Shown: in pieces, positions 1 through 10,757 of the stretch
Numbering within the stretch: the stretch's first letter is position 1
Layout of the letters: every line of letters begins with the position of its first letter
Assembly: GCA_943736015.1 (NCBI GenBank)
Contig: OX031058.1
Coordinates: 16,889,001 to 16,953,000, forward strand
DNA from: Tridacna crocea
Taxonomy: Eukaryota > Mollusca > Bivalvia > Cardiida > Cardiidae
Reading direction: 5' to 3'
DNA length: 64,000 nt
Translations under genes and position numbers: made by a program
The notes under the pieces: generated by a model
Seen by the model: only the letters and a program-made list of their open reading frames with translations
What the model was told of the DNA's origin: nothing
Databases searched by the model: none

Positions 1-578
1 CCTGTTATCTTACAAGTTGTTGAGGAGTAGCAATTTGATCCATCATTCTGATGCAGATTTCTTCTCTGGTCTAAGATTTAGTGCAAAAAAGCAAGGTTTG
101 GGTGTACTACTTAAAACTAAGGGTAGAACGAGTTGTTTGCAAGCCTGTATGACAGTATTGGTTCTAGTCAGTACCATCACAGTAAGCAGACTTGCTACTC
201 AAATCCACAACAAACATTTTGTAATTTTGTATCCAGATATTTGACGATAATTCTATAGTCTTTTTACAATTCAACAGTATATGGTACGGCTTGAAAATAA
301 ACTCCCTGTTTAACAGGGGAAAAAAAAAGGTGACTCATACTCTGTAAATAAGGATTTTAATGTAAAGCAACAAGTAACAACCTCATATGTTTGCCTGTGC
401 AGTCCTGGCAAGCTGACATGAATCAAAACTCTTTGCTCTTTGTAAAGTTTATGCAATTCCAAGGACAAGAACTATACTACCAAATGATTCCATCAGTTGT
501 AATACACAACGACTTTATGGGTCCATAGCTGTAATGATGATGATTTCTTGGTATAATGTATCACTCAAAAGCATTAAT
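1..578. other. No recognisable feature
   Basis: AT-rich sequence with only short chance open frames. I see no repeat family, exon or RNA gene here. Confidence 0.5.
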
Positions 579-698
579 TTAACCCATTACCATACAATGC
601 CTACTTTTGATGACCCTGAGAAAGAAGCCTTCAGAAAACATTGTGGGAAAAGGAGAAAATGCTGATAACCAGTATTTTCTCCTTTTTCCAGAATGTCT
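579..698 (+). repeat. Hairpin MITE type A, 3'-truncated
   Basis: Starts TTAACCCATTACCA, keeps the first arm and the hairpin, and stops just after the second arm. The stem has several mismatches, so this is an old copy. Confidence 0.7.
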
Positions 699-847
699 TC
701 TACAGTTAAAGCCCTTTTGCCGCAGCACAGCTCATTATACTGTACTCTCAATTTTTACCCCTCCATTTTAGCTCTTTTCTAGTAGCAAAGTATTTGGTGC
801 AAACTCTAAGATAGCGGTCTGTTCAGCCTGATTTCTGAAGGAATTAC

Positions 848-1054
848 TTAACCCTTTACTCCATAGATACTCATTTCTACACATTGCTTGTAGGTGCCTT
901 TGGAAAACATTGTGACGTGCAATTTCACCTGTTGCCACAATGTTTTCTATGCTATCAAAAGGTGTCATATACACGTAAGAAACAGCTTCATCTTTGCTGT
1001 TATTTAGGGTCAAATAGAGATATCATAGAAATGCCTTATGGGGTAAAGGGTTAA
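848..1054 (+). repeat. Hairpin MITE type B
   Basis: Runs from TTAACCCTTTACTCCATAG to GGGGTAAAGGGTTAA, the type-B termini. The central palindrome has lost part of its first arm, which shortens the copy to 207 bp. Confidence 0.8.
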
Positions 1055-1149
1055 CGCAGGCAATAGGTGCATTTGGTTTTTTTTTTTTCTTTTCTTGACT
1101 GCTCCCACAAAATGATATCATTTTGTCCTAAATGTTTCAGTTTTTTCTT

Positions 1150-1365
1150 AGAGACTCTTTTCCGGATGACAATGTTTCACAGACTTGTCCAAATTGAAAG
1201 TTATTGTAGATTATGTATTAAATGTGGCTCAGATGAAGACATTTGATATCTAAAGGGTAGACAACAATGCGAGAAAAGGAGAAAATGCTGCTCTCTGGCA
1301 TTTTCTCCTTTTCCATCAATGTTTTTGGGATCATTTGGCCAAAGGTGTGACTCAAAGGGTAAAGG
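1150..1365 (-). repeat. Hairpin MITE type A, degenerate
   Basis: Reverse copy recognised by the tract ACTTGTCCAAATTGAAAG and by a GGAGAAAATGC / GCATTTTCTCC stem around a different loop (TGCTCTCTGG). Its TTAA ends are no longer visible. Confidence 0.6.
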
Positions 1366-1540
1366 CAATTCTTACAGAGATCTCTCACAAAGTGCCTCAA
1401 ACATATATCAATTTAATGGATGTTTTTGCACACTCAGCTCAGAAAACCTTTTACAGAGTCTCTAATTGTTACAGCTTTGACAAAACTGATTCTTCTGTAC
1501 CATAAGTGCTTGAGACAGCCCTATTTGGTTTGAAACACTC

Positions 1541-1632
1541 AACCCTTTACCAAACAATCCATGGTTTTTACAACCCTCGTAAAGAAGGTTTTTGATTTAA
1601 AACCAATTTCCCCCCAGTGCTTTCTACCCTAT
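1541..1632 (+). repeat. Hairpin MITE type A fragment
   Basis: Begins AACCCTTTACCAAACAATCC and keeps the far side TGCTTTCTACCC, but the hairpin itself is missing. Confidence 0.5.
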
Positions 1633-2041
1633 CTAAGGAAACTCCGGACCCCCAGTCCCCCCTCTGGATCCACCCTTGAGAATGTTTTCAAGATACTTAC
1701 TGTCAATTGGTATGGTTTTGCGATGACCCGTAAAACCAGTTAATTGGCATAACAAGAATTTGATTGGTTCTGCACTTCTTGTGTATCCCTACGCCTGATC
1801 ATTTATAGACATGTTTCGCGGGCTTCTGCACAGTTTGTTTAACTAGTGAAGACAGTCAGTCTCTTGAAATTTTTTAAATTGATTCTGAACAAAGGGTTAG
1901 CTGTGTCTTTGTTCTATAACTACGATAGATTTAATATTGTATGCTGAAGAGAACCTTGATTATAGTGGACTAATTCTTTTTGTACTTCAATGGGACTCCA
2001 GTGGGAGTAACAATTTGTTTAAACATTATTTACAACTTTAA
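1633..2041. other. Unassigned sequence left of the TTAA MITE
   Basis: No coding potential. 1640-1680 carries a GGACCCCC...CTCTGGATCCACCC tract like the ends of the small inverted-repeat element at 13125-13430. The true left end of the neighbouring retroelement could lie here, but I could not find a matching terminal repeat by eye. Confidence 0.4.
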
Positions 2042-2414
2042 GGTAAGACCTGTGTAATGGAAAACAGCTTTTTCCACTAAAATATCATCCTGCAAAATTA
2101 GCTATAATTAAAAATGAGTATTATTGAACTACTTTCACCTTTTCATTTTTTCCTTTTTTTCCTTCTTTGAATTATCATTTATAAATCTAAAACCGCTATA
2201 TTTTCAATTGAAAAAGAGATAATAATTACCCCCCTTTTTAGAAAACAAACAAAAGTATCAAAAAAAAGTTTCAAGATAGGCATAAACGGAATTTCTGATC
2301 CGTTAAAAATGTGCAAAAATATTATTTCGGCATAAATCCTTATTTATTCTTATTTAACAACCAATTAGAATTTTTGCCCAATATTCACCGGAAGTGCATT
2401 ACACAGGTCTTACC
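2042..2414. mobile_element. 373-bp MITE with TTAA target duplication
   Basis: Perfect 18-bp terminal inverted repeats, GGTAAGACCTGTGTAATG at the left and its complement at the right, flanked by TTAA at 2038-2041 and 2415-2418. It has no open frame. TTAA duplication points to a piggyBac-type mobilising enzyme (family knowledge). Its termini differ from the hairpin MITEs elsewhere in the window. It lies about 70 bp upstream of the retroelement's first open frame, so it may have landed in that element's 5' leader. Confidence 0.85.
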
Positions 2415-2487
2415 TTAAACTCTTTATTGTAAAATGACATTTATGGCAGTGCAATTCTGTGTGTGAGAAGTCAAGTACAGTAAAACT

Positions 2488-3582
2488 ATGGCCGAAAAGA
2501 AATCTTTACGTGACCGCCCTATCGTGGACTACAAAAAAATGCATGAATTTGGTGTAGATGGATCCGTCTTTTCTCCCCCGTCAAGCCCCATTGTACGCCG
2601 AGAACTAGACCAATGTAAACAAGTGAGTCAGGAACCAGATTTGAATGAAGAAAACTTCCGGGAGGAGAAGGAACGGCTGACGGCACGTTTGAAAGAACTA
2701 CGACAAGCTAAAGAGTTACAAAACTTGAGAGAGGAGGTAGCAAGAGCGGAGAAAGATCTATTATTGGACAAAAAATCAAGTAATAGGGACATTTCACCCA
2801 AAAAGAAAGTGGACACACACGGTGACAAAGGTAATTATTTAAAGTTGGACGATTTGAGAAAATTGCCAAACCTTAAGAAGAAGTCACAAAAGGAAATTGT
2901 AAAATTAGGTTTGTTTGATAGTGACAGCGAAAGTAGTGTTTCAGAAACTGAATGTGATTCTTTACAATTCAAATCTCAAAAGCATAAATCGGGTATAATA
3001 TCAAAAGCGTCAGATTCTGTCGTCTGCCCACAAAAATACCCTCATTCCCATTTAAGATTTGAATTTGTCAATCGATCTGTTGATTATGACAAACTATCAT
3101 TCAACATGTTTGTTGCAGGTGAGCTGGAAATAATTTCCAGTAGTGACATTTCATCCAATGAAAGAACGGGTCGAACCGAGTTGTTAAAACGTCTTATGTA
3201 TTTAAACAATGCATATGATTTCAGTGTGTTAAAATCCTTGTATGCGGCAATCCTGAGAGAAATTGAATTGGGCTACAGAAAGTGGGGAGAGGACTTCATA
3301 TATATTGAAAATACTATTTTGGCATCAGCCTCCAATAAACTTAGACCAAAAACAGATTTCTCTCAGGGTTGTTCTATGCCCACATCAGACAAACAAGAAG
3401 ATAGAATATGGTTTTGCTCGAAATTTCAACGTAATAAATGTACATTTAAAGATTCACACATAGTTCAAATTAAAGGCAAAGTTAAAATGGCAAAACACAT
3501 ATGTGCAACTTGTTGGCAGAAGGACCGAAAGGAACTTTCTCATCCAGAATGTTCTTCTGCTTGTCATTATGCTACACAATGA
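2488..3582 (+). CDS. Gag-like protein of the Ngaro-type element
   Basis: A 364-residue open frame. Residues about 55-95 are highly charged and probably coiled-coil (REEKERLTARLKELRQAKEL). A Ser/Asp/Glu-rich tract follows near 145-160. The C-terminus has a zinc-knuckle-like Cys/His cluster (CSKFQRNKC...HICATCW...CSSACH), typical of the nucleic-acid-binding tail of DIRS/Ngaro first proteins. By family knowledge it should package the element RNA. Assignment rests on position and the Cys/His tail, not on a recognised capsid fold. Confidence 0.7.
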   Translation: MAEKKSLRDRPIVDYKKMHEFGVDGSVFSPPSSPIVRRELDQCKQVSQEPDLNEENFREEKERLTARLKELRQAKELQNLREEVARAEKDLLLDKKSSNRDISPKKKVDTHGDKGNYLKLDDLRKLPNLKKKSQKEIVKLGLFDSDSESSVSETECDSLQFKSQKHKSGIISKASDSVVCPQKYPHSHLRFEFVNRSVDYDKLSFNMFVAGELEIISSSDISSNERTGRTELLKRLMYLNNAYDFSVLKSLYAAILREIELGYRKWGEDFIYIENTILASASNKLRPKTDFSQGCSMPTSDKQEDRIWFCSKFQRNKCTFKDSHIVQIKGKVKMAKHICATCWQKDRKELSHPECSSACHYATQ

Positions 3583-3903
3583 CTTTCTATTATTGATGAA
3601 CAAAAATTACTGAAGTTTAACGATGCAGCAGAAATTTTCTTTCCACATTTCTGTAAATTCAGGTCTTTTAATGTTTTTAATGATTGTAAAAAAGATAATG
3701 CACAATCCATTTCTGCTTTTTCGCAGCATTGTAAAAATTACGATAGTAATTCCGAAAATTGTACACTATGTACAAAGATTAAACCTATACTCCATTCAAG
3801 CACCATAGATAAATTACGCTTACATGATTTAGTAGTAAATTCTGGCCAGTTCAATTATCAATGTTGTAGAGTACAGATAAATTTCAAATTCAATGTAGAC
3901 TTC

Positions 3904-5501
3904 ATGAAAAGAATGTTACATGGATATAGAGACATGTTAGTTTTAGATTTGTTAAAATTTGGGTTTCCAATAGAGTTATCACAAAAACAAATTACTTTAG
4001 TTAAAAAGCCAAAATTGAAAATAAAAAATCATCAAGGAGCAGAAAATTATCCCAAGGATATTAATAATTATTTAGTCAAAGAGGCCACTTATGGTGCAAT
4101 TATTGGGCCTTTTTCTAGTAATCCTTTCAAGGATATTCTTTGGTTGTCTCCACTGAATTCAGTTCCAAAAAATAACTCCAAAGAAAGAAGAGTAATTCTA
4201 GATCTTAGTTTTCCTAGAGATGGAAACAATGTAAATAGATATATAGATAAAGATTTTTATTTGGGGGAAAAAGTAGAGTTACTCTTTCCAAAAGTTGATG
4301 ACCTCATTGCATTAATTCAAAGTAAAGGATCAGGTGCTTTGATGTTCAAATTAGATTTAAAAAGAGCTTACAGACAAATCAGTATTTGTCCATCTAGTTA
4401 CAATCTTGTTGCTTTTAAATGGAAAAAGCATATATTTTGTGACACAGTGTTACCCATGGGTCTGCGTTCGTCAGCTCAGATTTGTCAAAGAGTGACTAAT
4501 GCCTTTTCATATATGTGTTTAAATTTAGGAATAGCGGTTCTTAACTATTTAGACGACTTTGGAGGTGTGGAGAAAAAGGAATTAGCATGGTTTGCTTTTA
4601 ATACAGTTAGAGAAATTTTCAAACGTAGTGGATTCGAAGAAGCTTTCGAAAAAGCCTGTGAACCCTCTGAATCCATGGTGTTTTTAGGTGTTCTTTTTAA
4701 CACAAAAACAATGACTGTGTCGGTCACCCTGATAAATTAATGGAGATACGTAATTTGGTCAAAATTTGGCAGGATAAAACATCTGCGTCTTTGAAAGAAA
4801 TCCAAAGTCTTTTAGGCAAGTTGAATTTTGTTGGTGCATGTGTCAGATCTAGCAGAATATTTATAAACAGAATTCTTAATTGGCTTAGAGATTGTTATGC
4901 TTTGAAATCCTCTTTAAGTCTTTTTGAAGTACCATTTGAGGTTAAAAAGGACCTAGTGTGGTGGGACAAGTTTCTCCCAAAATTCAATGGAATTTCCCTA
5001 ATTGATCATGGTCAATGGACAGATCCCGATGTCATCATTAGTTCAGATAGTTGTTTATCTGGCTGTGGTGGGTTTTTCAACAAAAGATATTTCCATGCAC
5101 AATACCCAGATTTCATTTTAGATAAAAATTTACACATAAGTGCCTTAGAATTATTAGCCATAGTTATTTGCCTTAGAGTATGGGGTTCTCTTTTAAAAGG
5201 CATGAATATACATATTTTTTGTGACAATTTAGCAGCCTGTATTGTCATAAACTCAGGTAAAGCAAGATGCTCATTTTTACAGCAGTGTTTGAGAGAAATT
5301 TGTTTTTTGACTTCAACTCTAGATATTCACATGAAGGCAAGTCATCTAAACAGTAACGAAAACAGGTTAGCAGACAGCTTGTCTCGTTGGCATTTAGAAG
5401 ATAAATATAAAAAATTCTTTTTCTCAAACTTCAAAGATCATTCAGATCTTGTAGAATGTGCTATAGAGAAAGATTACTTTCACTTTTCTCATCAATGGTA
5501 A
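3904..5501 (+). CDS. Reverse transcriptase-RNase H region of the Ngaro-type element
   Basis: Copies the element RNA into DNA. The RT palm is clear: a LDLKRAYRQI block, LPMGLRSSAQ, and the catalytic YLDD. The RNase H domain follows with SSDSCLSGCGG, an ALELLA helix, a FCDNLAA block and the closing ADSLSRW, giving the acidic residues expected of the fold. The region spans two abutting open stretches and is treated here as one fossil part. It lies between the gag-like frame and the recombinase, as in Ngaro and DIRS elements. Confidence 0.85.
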
Positions 5502-5541
5502 TTCCATTTCAGGTAAAAATCTACAGGTTTTAACTAGGCAT

Positions 5542-6474
5542 ATGAGACAGTCAACCAAGTCAGCCTTTGCTGTTGGTACTCATTCCAACCTGATAGTTCA
5601 GTGGGAAGCCTTCATTATGTTTTGTTTATACTTTAAATTGTCTTTTTTACCTGCATCATGTGAAACGCTAAGATTATATGCACAATTTCTCTCTAGATCA
5701 TTTAAATCAGTTGACAGTATCAAGAATTATATCGCAGGTGTTAAGACTTTGCATATTCTAGCAGGAAAAGAGTTGTCTCCCTTTTCTGAATTTTCTTTAA
5801 GTTTAACTCTTAAAGGTTTATCAAGATTAAAGCCACATATGCAAAAAAGAGCAAGTCCTATCACAATAAACTTATTAAAAGAATTTCATAAGAATATGGA
5901 TTTTAGTATCAGTGATAATATTGTGTATTGGTGTTTATTTCTTTTTGCTTTTTTTTTAGCTTCAAGAAAATCAAACTTAGTTCCGACAACTCAGAAAGAC
6001 GTAGAATCTGGCAGATTTCTACATAATGATGACATAGAAATTTATGATAATTTTTTACTAGTAAAATTTAAATGGTCTAAAACTATACAATTTGGACAAA
6101 GGGAGTTAATGAGTCCCCTTGTACCTTTAGCGGATAAATCAATTTGTCCTGTGACAGCTTTTCATAAATTAAAAGCTTTAAAATTTACACATCCTTCAGG
6201 AGCTCTTTTTGTAAACAGTAAGGGAAAATGTATTACCTATTTCTTATTTCAAGAGAAATTACGTGAATTTGTAGAAAAGTCAAAATTAGATCCAAAATCC
6301 TTTTCCACACATTCTTTTAGAAGAGGTTTTGCCACATTAGCCTTCCAGGCAAATTTGCCTTCAGAATACATTCAACTGTTAGGAGATTGGAAGTCAGACA
6401 GTTATAAATGTTATTTGGAACTATCCTGGAAAGATAAGTTGGTCATTCTGCAAAACATGCTCAAGGAGCTGTAA
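5542..6474 (+). CDS. Tyrosine recombinase of the Ngaro-type element
   Basis: A 310-residue open frame of the phage-integrase (tyrosine recombinase) superfamily. The first catalytic Arg lies in FFLASRKSNLVP. The HxxR box is HSFRRGFATLAF, followed by LLGDWKSDSYKCYLEL, which supplies the Trp/His-position residue and the nucleophilic Tyr. By family knowledge it inserts a circular DNA copy without making a target duplication. The N-terminal part (residues about 1-110) resembles the SAM-like core-binding domain. It starts 41 bp after the RNase H region. Confidence 0.85.
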   Translation: MRQSTKSAFAVGTHSNLIVQWEAFIMFCLYFKLSFLPASCETLRLYAQFLSRSFKSVDSIKNYIAGVKTLHILAGKELSPFSEFSLSLTLKGLSRLKPHMQKRASPITINLLKEFHKNMDFSISDNIVYWCLFLFAFFLASRKSNLVPTTQKDVESGRFLHNDDIEIYDNFLLVKFKWSKTIQFGQRELMSPLVPLADKSICPVTAFHKLKALKFTHPSGALFVNSKGKCITYFLFQEKLREFVEKSKLDPKSFSTHSFRRGFATLAFQANLPSEYIQLLGDWKSDSYKCYLELSWKDKLVILQNMLKEL

Positions 6475-6509
6475 AATTGTTGTCCACTTCTCTGATACAT
6501 GTATAATAT

Positions 6510-6526
6510 TTGGTTTCCTCTATTTT

Positions 6527-6558
<32 letters not shown>

Positions 6559-7082
6559 TTTCAGAACAAATACTAGTCCACATTATTTCAGACTCGATTG
6601 CGAAGCATGTAAATGGTATCAACCACACAAAAGTGCATGCCTTTCCTGGTATTAACATTTCTCGTTTGTCTCGCCGAGTAGAAACTCACCCAGAATTACT
6701 GAACACAAAATTCATTATATTACATGTTGGTACTAATGATATCACCACTCTATCTGTTGGAGAGATAATGAGTAGTTTTCAAAACCTCATCACCATTATC
6801 AAAAACAAGTCAGATGTTAAAATAATAATTTCCAGTATTTTACCACGCCCAATTGATCATTCTACCTTAGGATTAAAGGTGAAAAATGTAAACCTTGGTT
6901 TGAAAAATCTTTGCATTACTAGAAAAATACAATATCTTCATTCTTATCGTCCTTTTCTCAAAGGAGGTCAACCTATCAGAGAGTTGTTTGCTATAAGGGA
7001 TCGGGGACTGCATTTGAACTCAGAAGGCACAAGAAGGCTTCGATCATTTTTTATCAATTGTGTTGCACATTTATTGAAATGA
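6510..7082 (+). CDS. SGNH-hydrolase-like protein of the Ngaro-type element
   Basis: SGNH/GDSL-esterase fold: block I in HIISDSIAKHV (the Ser of DS), a Gly in HAFPGINISRL, block III in LHVGTNDITTL (GTND, Asn), and the C-terminal DRGLHLNSEGTRRL (Asp and His). All four diagnostic blocks are visible within 190 residues. Ngaro-type elements are known to carry such a domain; its substrate is not known. The first ~20 residues come from a (TA)n and poly-T tract ending in CAG at 6551-6564, so that segment may be an intron end and the true first codon may lie downstream or in an upstream exon. Confidence 0.8.
6530..6551. repeat. (TA)n microsatellite
   Basis: Short TA run directly followed by an oligo-T tract, between the recombinase and hydrolase frames. 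Confidence 0.9.
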
Positions 7083-7130
7083 TATCATCAAGTTCTTTAT
7101 TTTTGGGGAAAGGGTATTTGCAAACTCTTT

Positions 7131-7297
7131 AATGAAGATATTTTACTTCATTGGAGTTCTTACCATGTATTAGTGGTATCTTACACTTTTCTTGGTAAAG
7201 GATAGGGAGGGGCCCTTCTTAATGAAGGTATTTTACTTCATTGGAGGTTATAATCCTGGTTGAAAGTGGTACCTGACACTTTCCAAGGATTGGGTAG
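7131..7297 (+). repeat. Two diverged direct repeats at the retroelement 3' end
   Basis: AATGAAG-TATTTTACTTCATTGGAG occurs at 7131 and 7221, each followed by a related tail (about 75 bp). The first part of each unit is itself a small hairpin (AATGAAG / CTTCATT). These may belong to the split-repeat end of the retroelement, but I saw no third copy on the left side. Confidence 0.55.
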
Positions 7298-8044
7298 GTT
7301 AGACTTGATAATGATTTTTTTTTTCTTTTTATTCATTATATCACCTGTAGAATTTATGAATTCATTTTTTTTTGTTACTATGATTGTATGTGCGTTTGCT
7401 ATTGTTTGGGGGGGGGGGGGGGGGGGGGGGAGTGAAGCTTGTATTTGGCCGCAATTCAATGCTTCCGTAACAGATTACATTCATTTGTAAATAACTCCTT
7501 CTTCCATGTTTTTTAGAAAATCCATCCATTATCTGTTTCGTAAGTATTGTTTTGTTGACTTGTTAAACGCTTATTTGTTTGTTCTGCTTGTTTTCATACT
7601 TGATAATAAAGTTGAAGCATGCGGTAAATTCCTTTCTTCTAGTTCATAATGTCTTTAGATTAAGTTTAACTAAGTGTAACTGACTTAGTATTATAGATTA
7701 AGTCATGTAGACTGCATTTAGTTATAACTTATACATATTATTTTGTCAGAGACTATATTGGTGCTTTGATTTGTATTATCAAAATTTTACTACAGAAAAC
7801 TGCATGGCATGTAATTGCTTGTTTGTATATTTATGATTCAGTTTGTATGTTGATATATACATGTATGTTTGCATCTATTTGTGTTTAAATTGCTTAAAAA
7901 ATTGGACTGACTGATAATCCACATTAAATCATGTATATTTATTTTGTTTGTTTTTCAAATTCTTGTTTTACATAGCTAATTAGCCTTTACTAAAATTTAG
8001 TTGTCTGCTACATCCTGCACAAGCTTTGAAATTTTCTGATCTTT
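7298..8044. other. AT-rich 3' flank of the retroelement
   Basis: Non-coding. Contains an uninterrupted run of 23 G at 7408-7430 and an AATAAA at 7605-7610. I see no other repeat family. Confidence 0.5.
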
Positions 8045-8052
8045 GTAATTAC

Positions 8053-9227
8053 TAGTGGTGGGCCGATGATCGACTATAGTCGAAAGTCAGTTGGTTTTGG
8101 CTTCCGATTCCGATAATCGATTGAGAAATCCCGCAATCGATTGTAGTCGTTTGATAAGCTGGCTTGGTGCCAAAACTTGAATTCTGGTTTTTAACGCTTT
8201 GTTTTGTGACTATTATCAATCACAATCTTGGATTTTAAACATAGTAGATAACAAACACTAAAACTAGCAGCAAAATGAGAAACAAATCTTTGTCCATGAA
8301 TGTCTTGACAAAAGTTGATAACTCGGCAAGCTTCCCTGAGCCCGGGTTTTGACATTGGCAAATTTGAAACGACCTGTCTTTGGCGATGAAAGATATTTAC
8401 CTAAATGTCAATCTGAGGCATGAAATTATCATCTAAAACTTCGTATAACCTAGCTTGCGTTCATCGGGCAGAAAAATGGATTAAACACTATCAGTATAAA
8501 ATGCAAAGGACACCCGGATGATAATGAAGCTGGCGAGTCTATTATGACAGAGTAACGAAGGTGTTATTCCTCTTTTCTAGTGTAAAGTGACGGCATTTTA
8601 AGTTACTTGCTATTTAAACTGACTAAATAATGTCAAATCATGTAGTAATACTTCTCCAGAAACTAATTGTCAATAAAAAATCGATTGCCAAAAAAGCGCG
8701 AAAACCAATAACACTACCATGAGCAGCGTGGCATCGTCCGATCAGAGAGACTTCAAACCATCTTCTTATCTTTAATAATGAATTTTAACAGTGAATTTAC
8801 GCAAATTTCTGAATAAAGCAATAAGTGGAAGTTTAAATTCTGTTCATGAGTGGAAAAAAATGTTGTTTTATGAAATGAAAATATAGGGGGGGGGGGGGGG
8901 GGGGGAGGAATGGGGGGAATGGGGGGAAAGAGGGTCGTCTGCAAATGTTTGAACTATAAGGTATATGTCTGATTCTTTTTTAACTCGTTTGGAAATTATA
9001 AGGAACAAAATGAATGATATTGATTAAAGTGCAGAATACATCTTTATAAATTTAATACATGAAGACTGTCATGTTTACAATATTGTCACAGTATTTTAAG
9101 CAAAAAGTCATTCTCAGTTAAATGCAATGACAGTCTAAACCGATTGTACTATCGATAGCTAGTTGGTTTGCTCTTCCGATTACAAAGCGATAATCGATTA
9201 AGGTTTAAAACCGATTGCCCAACACTA
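8053..9227. mobile_element. Non-autonomous hAT transposon, 1,175 bp
   Basis: Flanked by a perfect 8-bp duplication GTAATTAC (8045-8052 and 9228-9235). The 8-bp size is the hAT hallmark, and T at position 2 with A at position 7 fits the Ac-type target pattern. Termini are TAGTGGTGGGC at the left and GCCCAACACTA at the right. Subterminal regions on both sides are rich in CGATTATCGATTG-like motifs (8060-8150 and 9130-9215), likely transposase binding sites. No transposase frame is present. A 20-base G run sits at 8886-8905. Confidence 0.9.
8886..8905 (+). repeat. Poly-G run inside the hAT element
   Basis: Twenty consecutive G followed by AGGAATGGGGGGAATGGGGGG, giving several further G-tracts on the same strand. 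Confidence 0.9.
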
Positions 9228-9239
9228 GTAATTACTGAA

Positions 9240-9400
9240 GATATATTATTTCAATCTTGGGCCAGGAGAAAATGCTCTTGGCTAGTATTTTCTCTATTTC
9301 TACTCTAATATTTTCTACTCTTTTACAAAATAATCAAATGAATTTACTCATGTTTAGGGTATTGTACTTGGTAAAAAATTAATTACTAAATGGGGGTATC
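9240..9400 (+). repeat. Hairpin MITE type A, very degenerate
   Basis: GGAGAAAATGCTCTTGGCTAGTATTTTCTC preserves the stem outline, and TTTCTACTC and TTGGTAAAAAATTAA match the distal half. Ends are uncertain. Confidence 0.4.
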
Positions 9401-9609
9401 CATTCCACTTAGGCAGGTAACTCTCACAATATCTGAGAGTTTTCTCCCTTTTTTCCCCACTTAAAAATTTTCCCAGAAAAAGTAACTGTTGGAAAAGCTT
9501 GGGAACTAATGCATTTGGTACTCTTATTTTATTTCTATTTCAACCATTCACAATATATAGTAGTACTTAGCTACCAACATTTTTTTAGACCCAAAAGCTA
9601 AAGTTTGTC

Positions 9610-9790
9610 TTAACTCATTACTAAATGAAAAAATTTTAGCCCTGTCCAAATTGAAAGCATTTGCAGACGACAAAATAAAAGTGACTGAAAATTTGAAATT
9701 TGTTTTGTGAAGGGTAGAAAACATTGTGGTTACCAGCATTTTCTCCTTTTCCCACCAGGTTTTCCAAAGGCTTCTTTCTCAGGGTTGTCA
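9610..9790 (-). repeat. Hairpin MITE type A, truncated
   Basis: Starts TTAACTCATTAC. The long AT-rich arm is intact, but one side of the hairpin is deleted (ACATTGTGGTTACCAGC), and the copy runs into the tandem repeat that follows. Confidence 0.7.
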
Positions 9791-10597
9791 AAAGACCAGG
9801 TTTCAGGCGTTTTGGACAAAAATTGTGGCTATTAGAGCATTTTACACAAGACTTTTTCTAAGACTTGACCTAGTGACCTTAAGTTATTGACCTTCACATG
9901 ACCAATTTTCAAAGTCATCTGTCAGATTACGACAAATATAAGTTTTGGCCTGAAAATCTGGCCCCTGGAGCATACACAAGATTTTTCTAAGATATGACCT
10001 TCTGACCTCGTTTTTGACCTGACATGATCCATTTCCAACCTTGTTCAAGGTATCATCAAGAAAACCATTCTAACCAACTTTCAAGGGTTTGGACAGAAAA
10101 TTTGCCTTCTAGAGTGTCCAGAAGTTTTTTTTTAGGATTTGACCTAGTTTTTGACCGTACATGACCCATTTTCAAACTCACCCAAGATATTATCATAACA
10201 AACAACTTTCAGCACATTTCGACTGAAAATGTACACAAAGTTTTCATAAGATATGACCCAGTGACCTTGTTTTTGATATAACATGACCCATTATCAATCT
10301 TGTGCGTGATATTATTGAGACAAACATCCTGACCAGGTTTCAGGAGTTTTGGACTGAAAGTGTAGCCTCTAGAGTGAACACAAGGTTTTTGTAAGATTTG
10401 ACATAGGGACTAGTTTTTTATTCGACATGACCCATTATGGAGCTGGTCTGAGATATTATCGAGACAAAAAAACTTGATCAAGTTTCAGGAGCATTCGACT
10501 GAAAATATGGCCTCTATTGCGAACACAAGGCAGAAGTGGAAGACGCAGCACCATCACAAAAAGCTCACCTTAAGCACTTTGTGCTCAGATGAGCTAT
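9790..10597 (+). mobile_element. Pearl/Helentron-associated-type repeat, 5'-truncated
   Basis: About five degenerate units of roughly 120-145 bp, each with a CACAAG(G)TTTTT...GACCTAGTGACC...ACATGACCCATT core. It ends in AGCTCACCTTAAGCACTTTGTGCTCAGATGAGCTAT, the same terminal hairpin seen at 40.27 and 63.57 kb. The 5' start seen in those copies is missing, and unit divergence says it is older than the 61.4-kb copy. Confidence 0.7.
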
Positions 10598-10757
10598 AGA
10601 CATTTCCAGCATATTAAATGAGTGTTACAAACCAAACTTTCATTTTACAAACACCTCATGATAACATACACTGTAGATCAAAAATCAGACTGCACAAGAT
10701 TTGGATACTAATCCTTGGCATACATTCCCCCCCCCCCCAAAAAAAAAATCATATTTT

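Larger units (their letters stand above)
2419..7297 (+). mobile_element. Ngaro/DIRS-type tyrosine-recombinase retroelement
   Basis: A retroelement of the order that integrates with a tyrosine recombinase instead of a DDE integrase. Parts in order: gag-like protein with a Cys/His cluster, reverse transcriptase with RNase H, tyrosine recombinase, SGNH hydrolase. The hydrolase favours the Ngaro group, whose animal members often carry one. It looks nearly whole, with perhaps one or two breaks, so it is probably fairly young. The limits are provisional. Ngaro elements end in split direct repeats; I could not identify them by eye, though a pair of diverged repeats lies at 7131-7297. A possible poly(A) signal AATAAA is at 7605-7610, and a TTAA MITE sits at its left edge. 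Confidence 0.85.

Noticed and set aside
1640-1680. GGATCC-containing GC-rich tract as a regulatory site
   Set aside because: It matches the ends of the inverted-repeat element at 13.1 kb, so a fragment of that repeat is the simpler reading.
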